This document shows, one piece after another, positions 34,326 to 42,610 of a DNA stretch of 64,000 bases. The notes under the pieces are model-generated. The model was given only the letters and a program-made list of their open reading frames with translations, was not told the DNA's origin and made no database searches. The DNA lies in contig JACKHM010000002.1 of NCBI GenBank assembly GCA_020638995.1, positions 2,108,001 to 2,172,000 on the forward strand. Direction: 5' to 3'. This DNA is from Planctomycetaceae bacterium (GTDB lineage: Bacteria; Planctomycetota; Planctomycetia; Pirellulales; Pirellulaceae). Numbering within the stretch: position 1 is the first letter of the stretch; each line of letters begins with the position of its first letter. A program made the translations under genes and the position numbers.

Positions 34326-36164
34326 ATGCAAGATACAGCTACGAAGTTAAGCGACTCTCAAGCCCCCACGATCGCGAGGCGTGCGACGGATCTGTCGCTG
34401 ATAAAATCAATCACGCCGCGCGGTGGGCAAGCGGTCGAAGTTGGCTCGGTGACCGCGATCGTTGGCCCAAACAACTCAGGCAAAACTGAGACGTTGCGAG
34501 ACATTCTGCGATTAACAGCGAACTTCGATCCACTGGCGGTCGATCGCTCCAGTGAAGAAGGTCCGCGCCCGGTCGTGCTAAGCGATTTGAACTTTGTACC
34601 TAAGCTTTCGTTAGAACGCATGCTGCACGGCTTGACGGTGCTCGACGCAGATTCTTCCGAAGGCACGCTCGTACAAGGTGTCGGGCCTGACCTGAAAACC
34701 CCTCAGCAACGGGCAATCGGCCGCGAGCTACAGAATATCCTCTATCGTCCGATTATGAACGCGAAGTCAGTCTGGTCGAGTTCACTAGGCGACCTGATGC
34801 GATTGCGAGTCTCTTACATCGGCCCTGGTGACTACAAGCGACTCGTTGCGCCGACACTCGCCGCGAGTCCACTGCAGGGTCCCGAGAACTTGTTGCAAAT
34901 CCTGCACTATGCAGATGCGAACCTTCACCAGGGGCTGAACGACGCATTTGCAGCCGCTTTCGGCGGGGTGCAGATCAAGCTCGACGCGAGCGAGCGCATC
35001 AACCTGTCACTGCGTGTAGGGCGACAGTTTCCGGAGACGCTGACTGACCCCATCGCAAATGCAAGACAACAGCAACAGTTACGGCGAATCGATGAAGAAG
35101 GCGATGCCTATCAGAGCTTTGCCGCGATCGTATTGTCGATGCTTTTGGGCCAGGGGCGCGTGATTCTGATCGACCAACCCGAAGCGTTCTTGCAGCCACC
35201 ACAAGCAAGATTCCTGGGGCGCTGGATTGCGGCAAATGCGTCAGCTCTTGCGTGCCAGGTGTTCGTATCGACCAGAGATGTCGCTTTGCTGCAAGGACTC
35301 GCTGAAGGAACGCCGGGGCTGACGGTACTCCGGTCCGAGCGCAAGGAAGACATCACTTCGTTTCATTCGATCCCCAGCGACGCGACGCGAGCGCTAGCAA
35401 GGTTTCCTATTTTCGCAACGCAACAATCGCTGCGGCTGCTGTTTTGTGATGGAGCGGTCGTCACGGCAGACTCGGATGATCGCATGATTTATGAAACGGT
35501 TGCCTGTCGATTGCCCTCGGCGAATAACATTGGATTCGTTCACGCCGCTGGTGCCAGGAATGTGGGCCTCGTGACGAAGGTCTTGAGACAGTGCGGCCTT
35601 CCCACCTGCTCGGTGGTCGAACTCGAAACTCTGCAAAGCGAGAAGGAACTGAGTGACTTGATTCAGGCGGCAAGCGGTTCTCCGCCGCCTCAGCCTTGGC
35701 TGGCGACCCGCGACCGACTTGCTAAGCACGTCGAAGGCTGGTTCGACGAAGAAGCGATTAGCGCGACTGCGAACGAAGTGGAAAGCTTTCTCGATCAAAT
35801 TAAAGGCGGAACCGGACCCACTACAGCGACGCCAGCTTCGGAAAAAGAAGCCGGAGGCCCCAAGAACTGGCTCAAGCTACGTCACGAGCGATTGGACTGG
35901 CTACCGCGTGAACTGCGAATGTGGGTCGAAGAGTTGATCGAAGAATTGCGGCGACTGGGAGTTTTCGTATCGCAAAAGGGGCGATTGGAGGCGTGGATCG
36001 AGACTGGCAGCGAAGAACGCCGCGTCTGGATCAATCAAGCGATGCAACTGTTGCATCAAGGCCAATGCCCTACGGAATTGCAGACGTTCGTCAACGATTT
36101 GATCGGCCACCTAAAGTCAGCCTCTGGCCCCACGCGTTCCACACGCGCTGGAAACCGCACATGA
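34326..36164 (+). CDS. OLD-like ATPase with degenerate Walker B and TOPRIM
   Basis: A 612-residue protein of the ABC/OLD ATPase type. Walker A is GPNNSGKT (residues 47-54). The Walker B region reads VILIDQPEAFLQPPQARFLG (from residue 279) instead of the usual hhhhDE/EE-PExHLHP; the catalytic acidic residue position is Gln284. About residue 370 onward resembles the TOPRIM domain of OLD nucleases (LRLLFCDGAVVTADSDDRMIYE), but the usual FVEG is FCDG and the later DxD becomes VELE, so nuclease activity looks lost. The C-terminus, about 490-612, is helical. GajB-like helicase or other defence partners are absent. ATG at 34326 is preferred over a GTG at 34314. The last 48 bp overlap the PSP1 gene on the opposite strand. 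Confidence 0.78.
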   Translation: MQDTATKLSDSQAPTIARRATDLSLIKSITPRGGQAVEVGSVTAIVGPNNSGKTETLRDILRLTANFDPLAVDRSSEEGPRPVVLSDLNFVPKLSLERMLHGLTVLDADSSEGTLVQGVGPDLKTPQQRAIGRELQNILYRPIMNAKSVWSSSLGDLMRLRVSYIGPGDYKRLVAPTLAASPLQGPENLLQILHYADANLHQGLNDAFAAAFGGVQIKLDASERINLSLRVGRQFPETLTDPIANARQQQQLRRIDEEGDAYQSFAAIVLSMLLGQGRVILIDQPEAFLQPPQARFLGRWIAANASALACQVFVSTRDVALLQGLAEGTPGLTVLRSERKEDITSFHSIPSDATRALARFPIFATQQSLRLLFCDGAVVTADSDDRMIYETVACRLPSANNIGFVHAAGARNVGLVTKVLRQCGLPTCSVVELETLQSEKELSDLIQAASGSPPPQPWLATRDRLAKHVEGWFDEEAISATANEVESFLDQIKGGTGPTTATPASEKEAGGPKNWLKLRHERLDWLPRELRMWVEELIEELRRLGVFVSQKGRLEAWIETGSEERRVWINQAMQLLHQGQCPTELQTFVNDLIGHLKSASGPTRSTRAGNRT

Positions 36165-36716
36165 AGCACAGCCGCCCGTCGAACATCCCTGTCCCATGGC
36201 CTCCTCCGTGCCGCATCCGGGTCCGCACCCTTCGGTGAGTGTGTCGACGAATTTCTGAAACTGCACTTCGGTTTCATACGTCGCAGCTAATTCAGAAGTG
36301 AGAGCTTCGACTTCGGAACTAACATCCCCTAAAAAATAAAAGTACAGCGATTGACCGTCGAAGAGGTGCTCGACATCCATCAAGACACCTGGGACATTCC
36401 GCTCGACTAACAAGCGATTACAGGCATCAAAGGCCTCGGTGCGATTTCGCTCGAGGCGAGTCAACAACAGATCGTCTTCCACCGTCAAGCGACGGACGAG
36501 CGTCCCATCGGCCTCGGCACCGTTGCATTCGCTAGCCGCAAGAACTTCTCCAACCTCCAGCCCTCGCGTCGTTCGGCAAATGACACGGGCGTGGCGTTCA
36601 TAAACCAAGCCCTCAACGGCATTAAAGCGTCCCACGTACCCCATCGCTCCGACTCGAACGAGATGATGAGAGGTCACGGAGGAATTGCCTTCGATCGAAA
36701 GAGGCTTAGCGGGCAT
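36117..36716 (-). CDS. PSP1-domain protein (RicT/YaaT-like) with Cys-rich tail
   Basis: A 199-residue protein with the PSP1 domain: VRVGAMGYVGRFNAVEG near the start, VICRTTRGLEVGEVL and VEHLFDGQSLYFYFLGD later. RicT in Bacillus carries a PSP1 domain and is part of a complex that binds Fe-S clusters and affects RNase Y. The C-terminal 35 residues add eight Cys (CGPGCGTEE, GCSTGGCASCAVSSACG), which could hold an Fe-S cluster or metal. It is divergent from bioB (126 bp apart) and overlaps the OLD-like gene's end on the other strand by 48 bp. ATG at 36716 preceded by AGGA. Confidence 0.84.
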   Translation of the reverse strand: MPAKPLSIEGNSSVTSHHLVRVGAMGYVGRFNAVEGLVYERHARVICRTTRGLEVGEVLAASECNGAEADGTLVRRLTVEDDLLLTRLERNRTEAFDACNRLLVERNVPGVLMDVEHLFDGQSLYFYFLGDVSSEVEALTSELAATYETEVQFQKFVDTLTEGCGPGCGTEEAMGQGCSTGGCASCAVSSACGTRGARG

Positions 36717-36842
36717 CGACGAAGATGTCCTATGAATGTTATTATTCTGAGCTAAGTCGTTCGCTTCGCCAACCCGTAGTATCACCACAAGCGGGTAAGG
36801 GCAGGGCGGTGTCCGCTAGTATTTCCAGTACCGAGATTAAGC

Positions 36843-37856
36843 ATGATTCAAGCACCTACCGCTACCCTGAACTGGAACGCGTTGGCCGAACAAGTCCTTG
36901 ATGGCTATGCGATAACGGAAGCAGAGGCCTTGCAAATCGTCCGCGCCCCCGACGAACAATTGCTGGATATATTGTCAGCTGCTTACAAAATCCGCCACAA
37001 GCATTTCGGCAAGACCGTTCAGTTATACTACCTGATGAACGCCAAAAGCGGTTTATGCCCCGAAGATTGCAGCTACTGTTCGCAGTCCAAAATCTCCGAG
37101 GCGGAAATTCCCAAATACAATTTCCTCAGCCGCGACAAGATCCTCGAAGGCGCTCGCTTGGCGCATGAACGAAATTCGAAGACTTATTGCATGGTGATAT
37201 CCGCTCGCGGACCTAGCGAACGAGAGATTGCCGCAGTTGAAGCGCTCGTGCCAGAGATTAAGGAGAAATACGATCTCAAGATCTGCGCGTGCCTCGGACT
37301 ACTGGACCAAGATCAAGCGAATCGCCTCAAGGCATGCGGTGTGGACCGCGTAAACCATAACGTCAATACAAGTGCCGAGCACTACGAAGAAATTTGCACT
37401 ACGCATACCTACGAAGATCGCATCAGCACCTTGAACGCGGTGCGAAATGCAGGCATCGAGATCTGCTCGGGAGGCATCATCGGTATGGGAGAACAAGATA
37501 TCGATGTTGTCCGCATGGCGTTGCAACTGCGTGAGGTGCGTGCCGAGTCAATTCCGCTGAATTTCCTCATTCCCATCGAAGGCACACCGCTTGCCGACAA
37601 TCAGGATCTAAATCCTCGTTATTGTCTCAAGACACTAGCCATGTTCCGCTTCGTGAACCCTGATCGCGAACTTCGCATCGCAGGCGGACGTGAGATTCAT
37701 CTCGGCAGCATGCAGTGTCTCGGGCTTTATGCCGCAAACTCGATGTTCGTTGGCGACTATCTGACAACCGAAGGCCAAGCCGCTGAGGCCGATTACAAGA
37801 TGATCGAGGAAATGGGCTTTGTGGTCACAAAGAACGAGGAGTGTGTCGTCGGGTAA
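36843..37856 (+). CDS. bioB: biotin synthase
   Basis: A 337-residue radical-SAM enzyme that inserts sulfur into dethiobiotin, the last step of biotin synthesis. The 4Fe-4S motif CPEDCSYC has Cys72, Cys76 and Cys79. YYLMNAKSGLC precedes it, and NHNVNTSAEHYEEICTTHTYEDR plus EICSGGIIGMGE follow, both biotin-synthase signatures. The auxiliary 2Fe-2S cluster residue Arg near the C-terminus lies in REIHLGSMQCLGLYAANSMFVGDYL. No other bio gene is in the window, so the operon is split. A rho-independent terminator follows at 37896. Confidence 0.97.
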   Translation: MIQAPTATLNWNALAEQVLDGYAITEAEALQIVRAPDEQLLDILSAAYKIRHKHFGKTVQLYYLMNAKSGLCPEDCSYCSQSKISEAEIPKYNFLSRDKILEGARLAHERNSKTYCMVISARGPSEREIAAVEALVPEIKEKYDLKICACLGLLDQDQANRLKACGVDRVNHNVNTSAEHYEEICTTHTYEDRISTLNAVRNAGIEICSGGIIGMGEQDIDVVRMALQLREVRAESIPLNFLIPIEGTPLADNQDLNPRYCLKTLAMFRFVNPDRELRIAGGREIHLGSMQCLGLYAANSMFVGDYLTTEGQAAEADYKMIEEMGFVVTKNEECVVG

Positions 37857-37895
37857 ACTGAAGCGACCCAAAGCTGGCATCGATACAAGAAACGC

Positions 37896-37935
37896 AACAG
37901 CCCGCATAGTTCACATGCGGGCTGTTCTTTTTATT
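37896..37935 (+). terminator. rho-independent terminator after bioB
   Basis: A 12-bp perfect stem AACAGCCCGCAT/ATGCGGGCTGTT (37896-37907 and 37915-37926) with a 7-base loop is followed by CTTTTTATT. It ends the bioB transcript 40 bases after the stop and sits between it and the convergent gene ending at 37960. Confidence 0.88.
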
Positions 37936-37959
37936 CTCGTACTCACGACTTTGAACGTC

Positions 37960-38961
37960 TTACAGTCCAGGGGAGATCTTTAGCAACTTGCCGCCTTTCG
38001 CATCACCTTCGCCCGTCCCGATGACGGTAATGTACAGCGAGCCGTCGGCTCCAAAGACCATGGCCGTTGCCTTGTCCAAAGACTCGATCTTCTTGGCTTC
38101 GATACTTTGCTTGCCGTCGTCATCCTTCGAGATGAGCTGATACAGGCCGCCTTCACTCGTATTGAGCCAATTGAAGTCAGTTGCGTAGAGTTGCCCCTTG
38201 GGGCTGTACGCCAACGCCGTGATGTCGCTTAAGCCTGTTTCAAGGTTTAGAAGCAACTTACCGTTTTTGGCATTGTAGAAGGTCAGCAATCCGTCGCCCG
38301 GGATGCTGATCTCGCCCATCTGGCCAATCACCAGCTCACCGCGTGGGCTGATCGTGACCGCCACAGGAGCATCCACTTCGGTCGCTTCCTTTGTCGCCAG
38401 GAACCGCTTATAGTTGGCCAGCTTACCCTCCTTGATCGCGGCTCGCGAAACCCAGCCTTTTGTGTCGTCGCCATTGCACGTCACGAACACGTGCGTGCCG
38501 TTCGTGGCGAGCCCGTAAAAGTTTCCTTCGCCTTTCAACTCGTCGTCGCCAGCAAGCTTGAAACTGCCTTCCATCTGGCCAGCCTTGATGGCCGATTCGC
38601 CAGCCGCCGGAACTTTGTAAACGCGCAACAACTCTTCACCGTCAATCAAGCCGCCACCACCGACAACCAACGTGTTTTTGTCGATAAACGCAAGTCCCAA
38701 CGGGCCAATGTTGTACATCGGTCCCTTGCCATAAACATCGACGGGAAAATCCGTGATCACGTCCTGAGCCTTGCCATCAACAACACGAATGATGCGCGAG
38801 GCACCGCTGTCCGAAACAAACAGCGTGCCTGTTTCAGGTTGAACAGCAACACCAGCTGGATTGTCGAGGCCATCGAGAACGGTTGAAACGTGATGGTCGG
38901 CCCGCGCCGGCGCGAGCGAAAAAGTGAGCACTGCGAAAATGCCCAGGATGCTGGTTCTCAT
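37960..38961 (-). CDS. secreted SMP-30/NHL-type beta-propeller protein
   Basis: A 333-residue exported protein. GGAGAC precedes the ATG at 38961, and a signal peptide follows (ILGIFAVLTFSLAPARA). Propeller blades have the form NPAGVAVQPETGTLFVSDSGASRIIRV, IGPLGLAFIDKNTLVVG, APVAVTISPRGELVIGQ and SDITALAYSPKGQLYATDF, as in NHL and SMP-30-like proteins. No catalytic metal residues of gluconolactonases could be picked out, so a binding or lyase role is open. It lies 51 bp after a MauG-type gene and is the last of three same-strand genes that also include the FAD/golvesin protein. Confidence 0.75.
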   Translation of the reverse strand: MRTSILGIFAVLTFSLAPARADHHVSTVLDGLDNPAGVAVQPETGTLFVSDSGASRIIRVVDGKAQDVITDFPVDVYGKGPMYNIGPLGLAFIDKNTLVVGGGGLIDGEELLRVYKVPAAGESAIKAGQMEGSFKLAGDDELKGEGNFYGLATNGTHVFVTCNGDDTKGWVSRAAIKEGKLANYKRFLATKEATEVDAPVAVTISPRGELVIGQMGEISIPGDGLLTFYNAKNGKLLLNLETGLSDITALAYSPKGQLYATDFNWLNTSEGGLYQLISKDDDGKQSIEAKKIESLDKATAMVFGADGSLYITVIGTGEGDAKGGKLLKISPGL

Positions 38962-39012
38962 GAATCTTGTCTCCTTCAAATTGAATTGGGGTTCGGTGTC
39001 CGGAACGAATCG

Positions 39013-40014
39013 TTATTTGGGGAGAGCGGGCGGTTCGATATCGGGGTAATCCTCGCTGCTCAGACCTTCTCTTAGAAAGGCCAAGAGATCTGCCTTCTGG
39101 TCGTCGGAAAGCTTCAAAGGAAATAACTCTTCATCGAGTTGCGGATTAGCCTCGCCACCTTTGTTGTAGTACTCAACCACCTCTTCCAGCGTCTTCAAAC
39201 TGCCATCGTGCATATACGGCGCGGTACGAGCGATTTCGCGGAGCGTCGGGGTTTTGAACGACCCGCGATCACCCAGCATCTTTGTTTCACTAAAACGACC
39301 GACATCCGGCTCCGGCTTATTGATACCAACACCGATGTTGTGAAACGCAAAGTCGCTGAAGCTGGGACCAGCGTGACAGGCAGAGCAATTCGCTTTGCCG
39401 AAGAACAACTTGCTGCCTCGCTGCGCGCCCTCCGAAAGTGCCTTCTCTTCGCCCGACTTAAACTTGTCGTATGGAGCGTTTCCAGACAGCACCGTTCGTT
39501 CGAACGACGCAATCGCCTTCGAGATCCCGACAGCGGTGACATCCGTTCCGAATACATCTTGGAACTGCTTTCGATATCCTTCGATCGCGTTCAATTTCGC
39601 GACGCACTCATCAAGGGTTAAGTCCATCTCAATCGGATTTTGGATCGGGCCGAGAGCTTGGCCTTCGAGCATAATGGCTCGTCCATCCCAGAACTGAAAA
39701 TAAGAATAGCCCGAGTTGATAATTGTCGGGGCGCTCCGTCCGCCTCGCTGCCCGCGAACACCTGTTGCAAAGTTGTCCCCATTTGACCAACCTTTCTTCG
39801 GGTCGTGACAACTCGCACAGCTCACGGTATCGTCTCGGGATAAACGCGGATCAAAATACAGTTGCTTGCCCAACTCGATTTTGGCCACCGTGAGCTTATT
39901 AGTCGTGGGGATATGCATCCGCTTTAAGCCCAGCGGATACTGCAATTCGAATTCATCTGCGGCTTGGACCGTCGTGCAACCGATGATGATCAGCGTGAGT
40001 GTCAACATACGCAT
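39013..40014 (-). CDS. di-heme cytochrome c peroxidase / MauG-family protein
   Basis: A 333-residue exported di-heme protein. The signal MLTLTLIIIGCTTVQA is followed by LGKQLYFDPRLSRDDTVSCASCH, the first CxxCH, and later KANCSACHAG, the second. PTLREIARTAPYMHDGSLKTLEEVVEYYNKGG is the conserved stretch of bacterial peroxidases and MauG. Family members reduce hydrogen peroxide or modify protein residues by high-valent iron. It stands between the FAD/golvesin gene and the SMP-30-like gene on the same strand, as one of two such enzymes in the window. Confidence 0.93.
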   Translation of the reverse strand: MRMLTLTLIIIGCTTVQAADEFELQYPLGLKRMHIPTTNKLTVAKIELGKQLYFDPRLSRDDTVSCASCHDPKKGWSNGDNFATGVRGQRGGRSAPTIINSGYSYFQFWDGRAIMLEGQALGPIQNPIEMDLTLDECVAKLNAIEGYRKQFQDVFGTDVTAVGISKAIASFERTVLSGNAPYDKFKSGEEKALSEGAQRGSKLFFGKANCSACHAGPSFSDFAFHNIGVGINKPEPDVGRFSETKMLGDRGSFKTPTLREIARTAPYMHDGSLKTLEEVVEYYNKGGEANPQLDEELFPLKLSDDQKADLLAFLREGLSSEDYPDIEPPALPK

Positions 40015-40177
40015 GAGGGGGCTCCGGCTTCAAATCTGGCAGGCAAAGCAATGTCTGAATTGGGTTGGTTATTGTCGCGTACGCAATTCTCGATGACAAG
40101 ACGGCAAAGATGCTCAGCAACGCCACGCAGTGAGTCTAAAAGGGCGAGTTCGCTACGCCAGCAGTGAACAATGCGAG

Positions 40178-42277
40178 CTACTTGGCGAGAATCCACTGCA
40201 CTGCATCGATGACTACGTAACCGTCCGCGCCGCGATTCGAGACGACCACAGCAGCTGGCTTGTCGGCTTGGAATTCATATTTGCCCAGTGAGACAAACGA
40301 GTCGTCGATCGGCGGCACCTTCCGCTGGTCAACCATCACGGTCGATTTCCCTGCGACAGCGTCAATCTCAATTGCAACATTCGAAGCGCGATTGTTGTTG
40401 GGAGTGTACCCTAACCGCACTTCGTACGTTCCGCTGGCAGGCAGCATTGCCTCGAACCGGGCCGAAGACTTGCCGTCCGCAGACTTACCATCGTGGCGGT
40501 AACTTCGCCCGATCCAAGTCTTGGAAGATGTGCTCGGAGTCCAGTTTCCTGTCGTAACCGCATCGACATCATCGACAACAATCCCCTCCAACTTCGCGGG
40601 ATCTCGCCCTAATCGACCGCCGATATCGAGCCCAGTCGCGTCGAGCACTTGGCCATCCTTCAACAATTGATCGCGAAGTTTGACATAAGCAACTTCCTGC
40701 ACGCAGAGGTCATCATCGATTGCGATGGACGCAGCCGCAGCAGCAGAATGGCCAAGAATCATAAAGACTGGTTCCATGCGGATGGAGCCAAAGGCGATAT
40801 GGGAACTGGAAAGGCAAACTGGAACGAGCAGGTTGTCGCACTGGCCTTTCTTCGGGACGATCGAGCCGTAAGCAATCTTGTAAGGCCCGTGCGTCGAGAC
40901 ACCAATGTCACCTTCGTTCTGCACGTAACCGTCCGGGGTGATGTACCGTTGGACGTTGTGCGAGTCCATGGTGTAAGAACCCATGCCGATCGAATCGGGA
41001 GTTGGCCGCTTCTTGAGCAACTCATTTTCCGTCAGCACAAACTCGCCGACCATGCGCCGCGCTTCGCGAATGTACAACTGGTGTGGCCAATTGCCATTGT
41101 CCTGAAACTCGTCTCGGGCGAGTCCCCACTTGCGCATCTCGTCCTGAACGTCTTTTGGCACACGGGGATCGTTGGCAATGAAATACAACCAGCCCTTTTG
41201 ATAGGCCTCATGCTCTTTGATGATCTCGCGGCGTCTTTCGTACGTGGCATCCGGGTAGTCGTAATTGAATCCGATATTGTCGGTGCTCATCGGCCCGTGA
41301 TTGTTCGTATCGGTCTTGTGATTTGGGATTGGATCGAACTTGCGAAACGTCTCGCGCCAGCCGGCATCGAAGATCCGGACGAGCAGCTCGTAATCCGCGG
41401 GATCATATCCGGCCGGCTTTGGGAATGGCACGCGATTCTCCGCGTGGTTTGTCAGGCACATTCGAAAGCAGTATGCCTGTACCTTGTCGTCGCCCGCCCC
41501 ATATTCCCCCGGCGGGTCGGGACTAATCCGCGGTAACACACCGCTCGACGGATCACCGGCAACAACGTACGGACTGATCTGCTGCTTGAGCACACCGAAG
41601 TGGTGTCCGTGATGCAGCACGCCGGTCTGTACGCCGTTCCACTCCTCGCCATATTGGTCTTTAGACTCGCGACCGACGTGATACTCGACCCCCGCAGCGG
41701 CCATTAGGTCGCCTTCGTAGGTCGCGTCGAGAAACATTCGGCCCGTGTAAGTCTTGCCGCTGAGCATCGTGACCGAGATGATGCGTGCTCGGTCCTTCTT
41801 GACACCGCTTTTACGATCGAGCCACTCGTCGCGGTGGACCGGAATGTCGTTGTCGCGGATCATGTCTTCAAATGCTGCTTCTGCGATATGCGGCTCAAAG
41901 ATCCACATGGTTCGCTGATCACCGTCGATGGCCGCGGTGCCTTGTCCCTTGTTGCCGTAACTCTCGCGTGACTGCCACTTCCACGTTTCGTCACGGTCGT
42001 AGTGCTGCCACACGCGGTGATAGAACTCGCGTGCCAAGCCGCCAATGACCGCCTTGTTACCCGTATCAGTCCATCCCAACCCGCCGCTGGACAACCCGCC
42101 AAGATGCTTATCGGGACAAACGATGACCGCAGTCTTACCCATTCGCTTTGCTTGGACTGCGGCCGTCACCGCCGCGGAGGTGCCGCCGTAGATGACGATG
42201 TCATAGTCGGCAGCAAAAGTTTGGCCAGTTAATGCAATGGCGGCTGAAAGTAAGTTTGCGAGAAGCGTGTTTCTCAT
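40178..42277 (-). CDS. secreted FAD-dependent oxidoreductase with golvesin-like C-terminal domain
   Basis: A 699-residue exported protein. The ATG at 42277 is followed by a signal peptide (TLLANLLSAAIALTGQTFA). The dinucleotide-binding motif is YDIVIYGGTSAAVTAAVQA with PDKHLGGLSSGGLGW after it, the pattern of the FAD-dependent oxidoreductase group found often in planctomycetes. The last 110 residues (ARFEAMLPASGTYEVRLGYT to GYVVIDAVQW) are a golvesin-like/xanthan-lyase CBD-type beta domain. The chain therefore likely binds a polymer and oxidises or rearranges it. It is the first of a three-gene same-strand group with the MauG and SMP-30-like proteins. Confidence 0.85.
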   Translation of the reverse strand: MRNTLLANLLSAAIALTGQTFAADYDIVIYGGTSAAVTAAVQAKRMGKTAVIVCPDKHLGGLSSGGLGWTDTGNKAVIGGLAREFYHRVWQHYDRDETWKWQSRESYGNKGQGTAAIDGDQRTMWIFEPHIAEAAFEDMIRDNDIPVHRDEWLDRKSGVKKDRARIISVTMLSGKTYTGRMFLDATYEGDLMAAAGVEYHVGRESKDQYGEEWNGVQTGVLHHGHHFGVLKQQISPYVVAGDPSSGVLPRISPDPPGEYGAGDDKVQAYCFRMCLTNHAENRVPFPKPAGYDPADYELLVRIFDAGWRETFRKFDPIPNHKTDTNNHGPMSTDNIGFNYDYPDATYERRREIIKEHEAYQKGWLYFIANDPRVPKDVQDEMRKWGLARDEFQDNGNWPHQLYIREARRMVGEFVLTENELLKKRPTPDSIGMGSYTMDSHNVQRYITPDGYVQNEGDIGVSTHGPYKIAYGSIVPKKGQCDNLLVPVCLSSSHIAFGSIRMEPVFMILGHSAAAAASIAIDDDLCVQEVAYVKLRDQLLKDGQVLDATGLDIGGRLGRDPAKLEGIVVDDVDAVTTGNWTPSTSSKTWIGRSYRHDGKSADGKSSARFEAMLPASGTYEVRLGYTPNNNRASNVAIEIDAVAGKSTVMVDQRKVPPIDDSFVSLGKYEFQADKPAAVVVSNRGADGYVVIDAVQWILAK

Positions 42278-42342
42278 GAGATGAATTTCCAAATAGATGC
42301 CGAGCAATTAGACCGAAAATCAACCTGACTGCGTTAGAGGTT

Positions 42343-42429
42343 CTAACAAAACGGGGACTGGCTCCCGGAACGTCGGGTATTGTCCTGGAAAAACCGTTCT
42401 CCCGAGGGTGCCTGTCCCCGTTTTGTTAG
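42343..42429. repeat. 87-bp element with 16-bp terminal inverted repeats
   Basis: Arms CTAACAAAACGGGGAC (42343-42358) and its exact complement (42414-42429) enclose a 55-bp core that can pair further with mismatches (GGCTCCC and GGGTGCC regions). It lies in the gap between the divergent FAD/golvesin and sulfatase genes. There is no ORF within it, so it is either a MITE or a large REP-like palindrome. Confidence 0.8.
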
Positions 42430-42610
42430 GCTTTCTTCGTCATGATTTCGTGCCGGGCATATATTCTATTCGGCGAGCCCGCCCGATGCGATCGTAGGTT
42501 ACAAGACGCGGCTTCCCAGGCGAAGCGAGTGGTGGCGAGTCGGCGACAGTGCGTACATAATAACACGTCCATCAACGAACTGCTTTCTACCAGTGTTACC
42601 GGGAATCACC

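Noticed and set aside
40649..41536. A 295-codon plus-strand frame opposite the FAD/golvesin gene
   Set aside because: It is antisense to a well-supported gene and lacks motifs.
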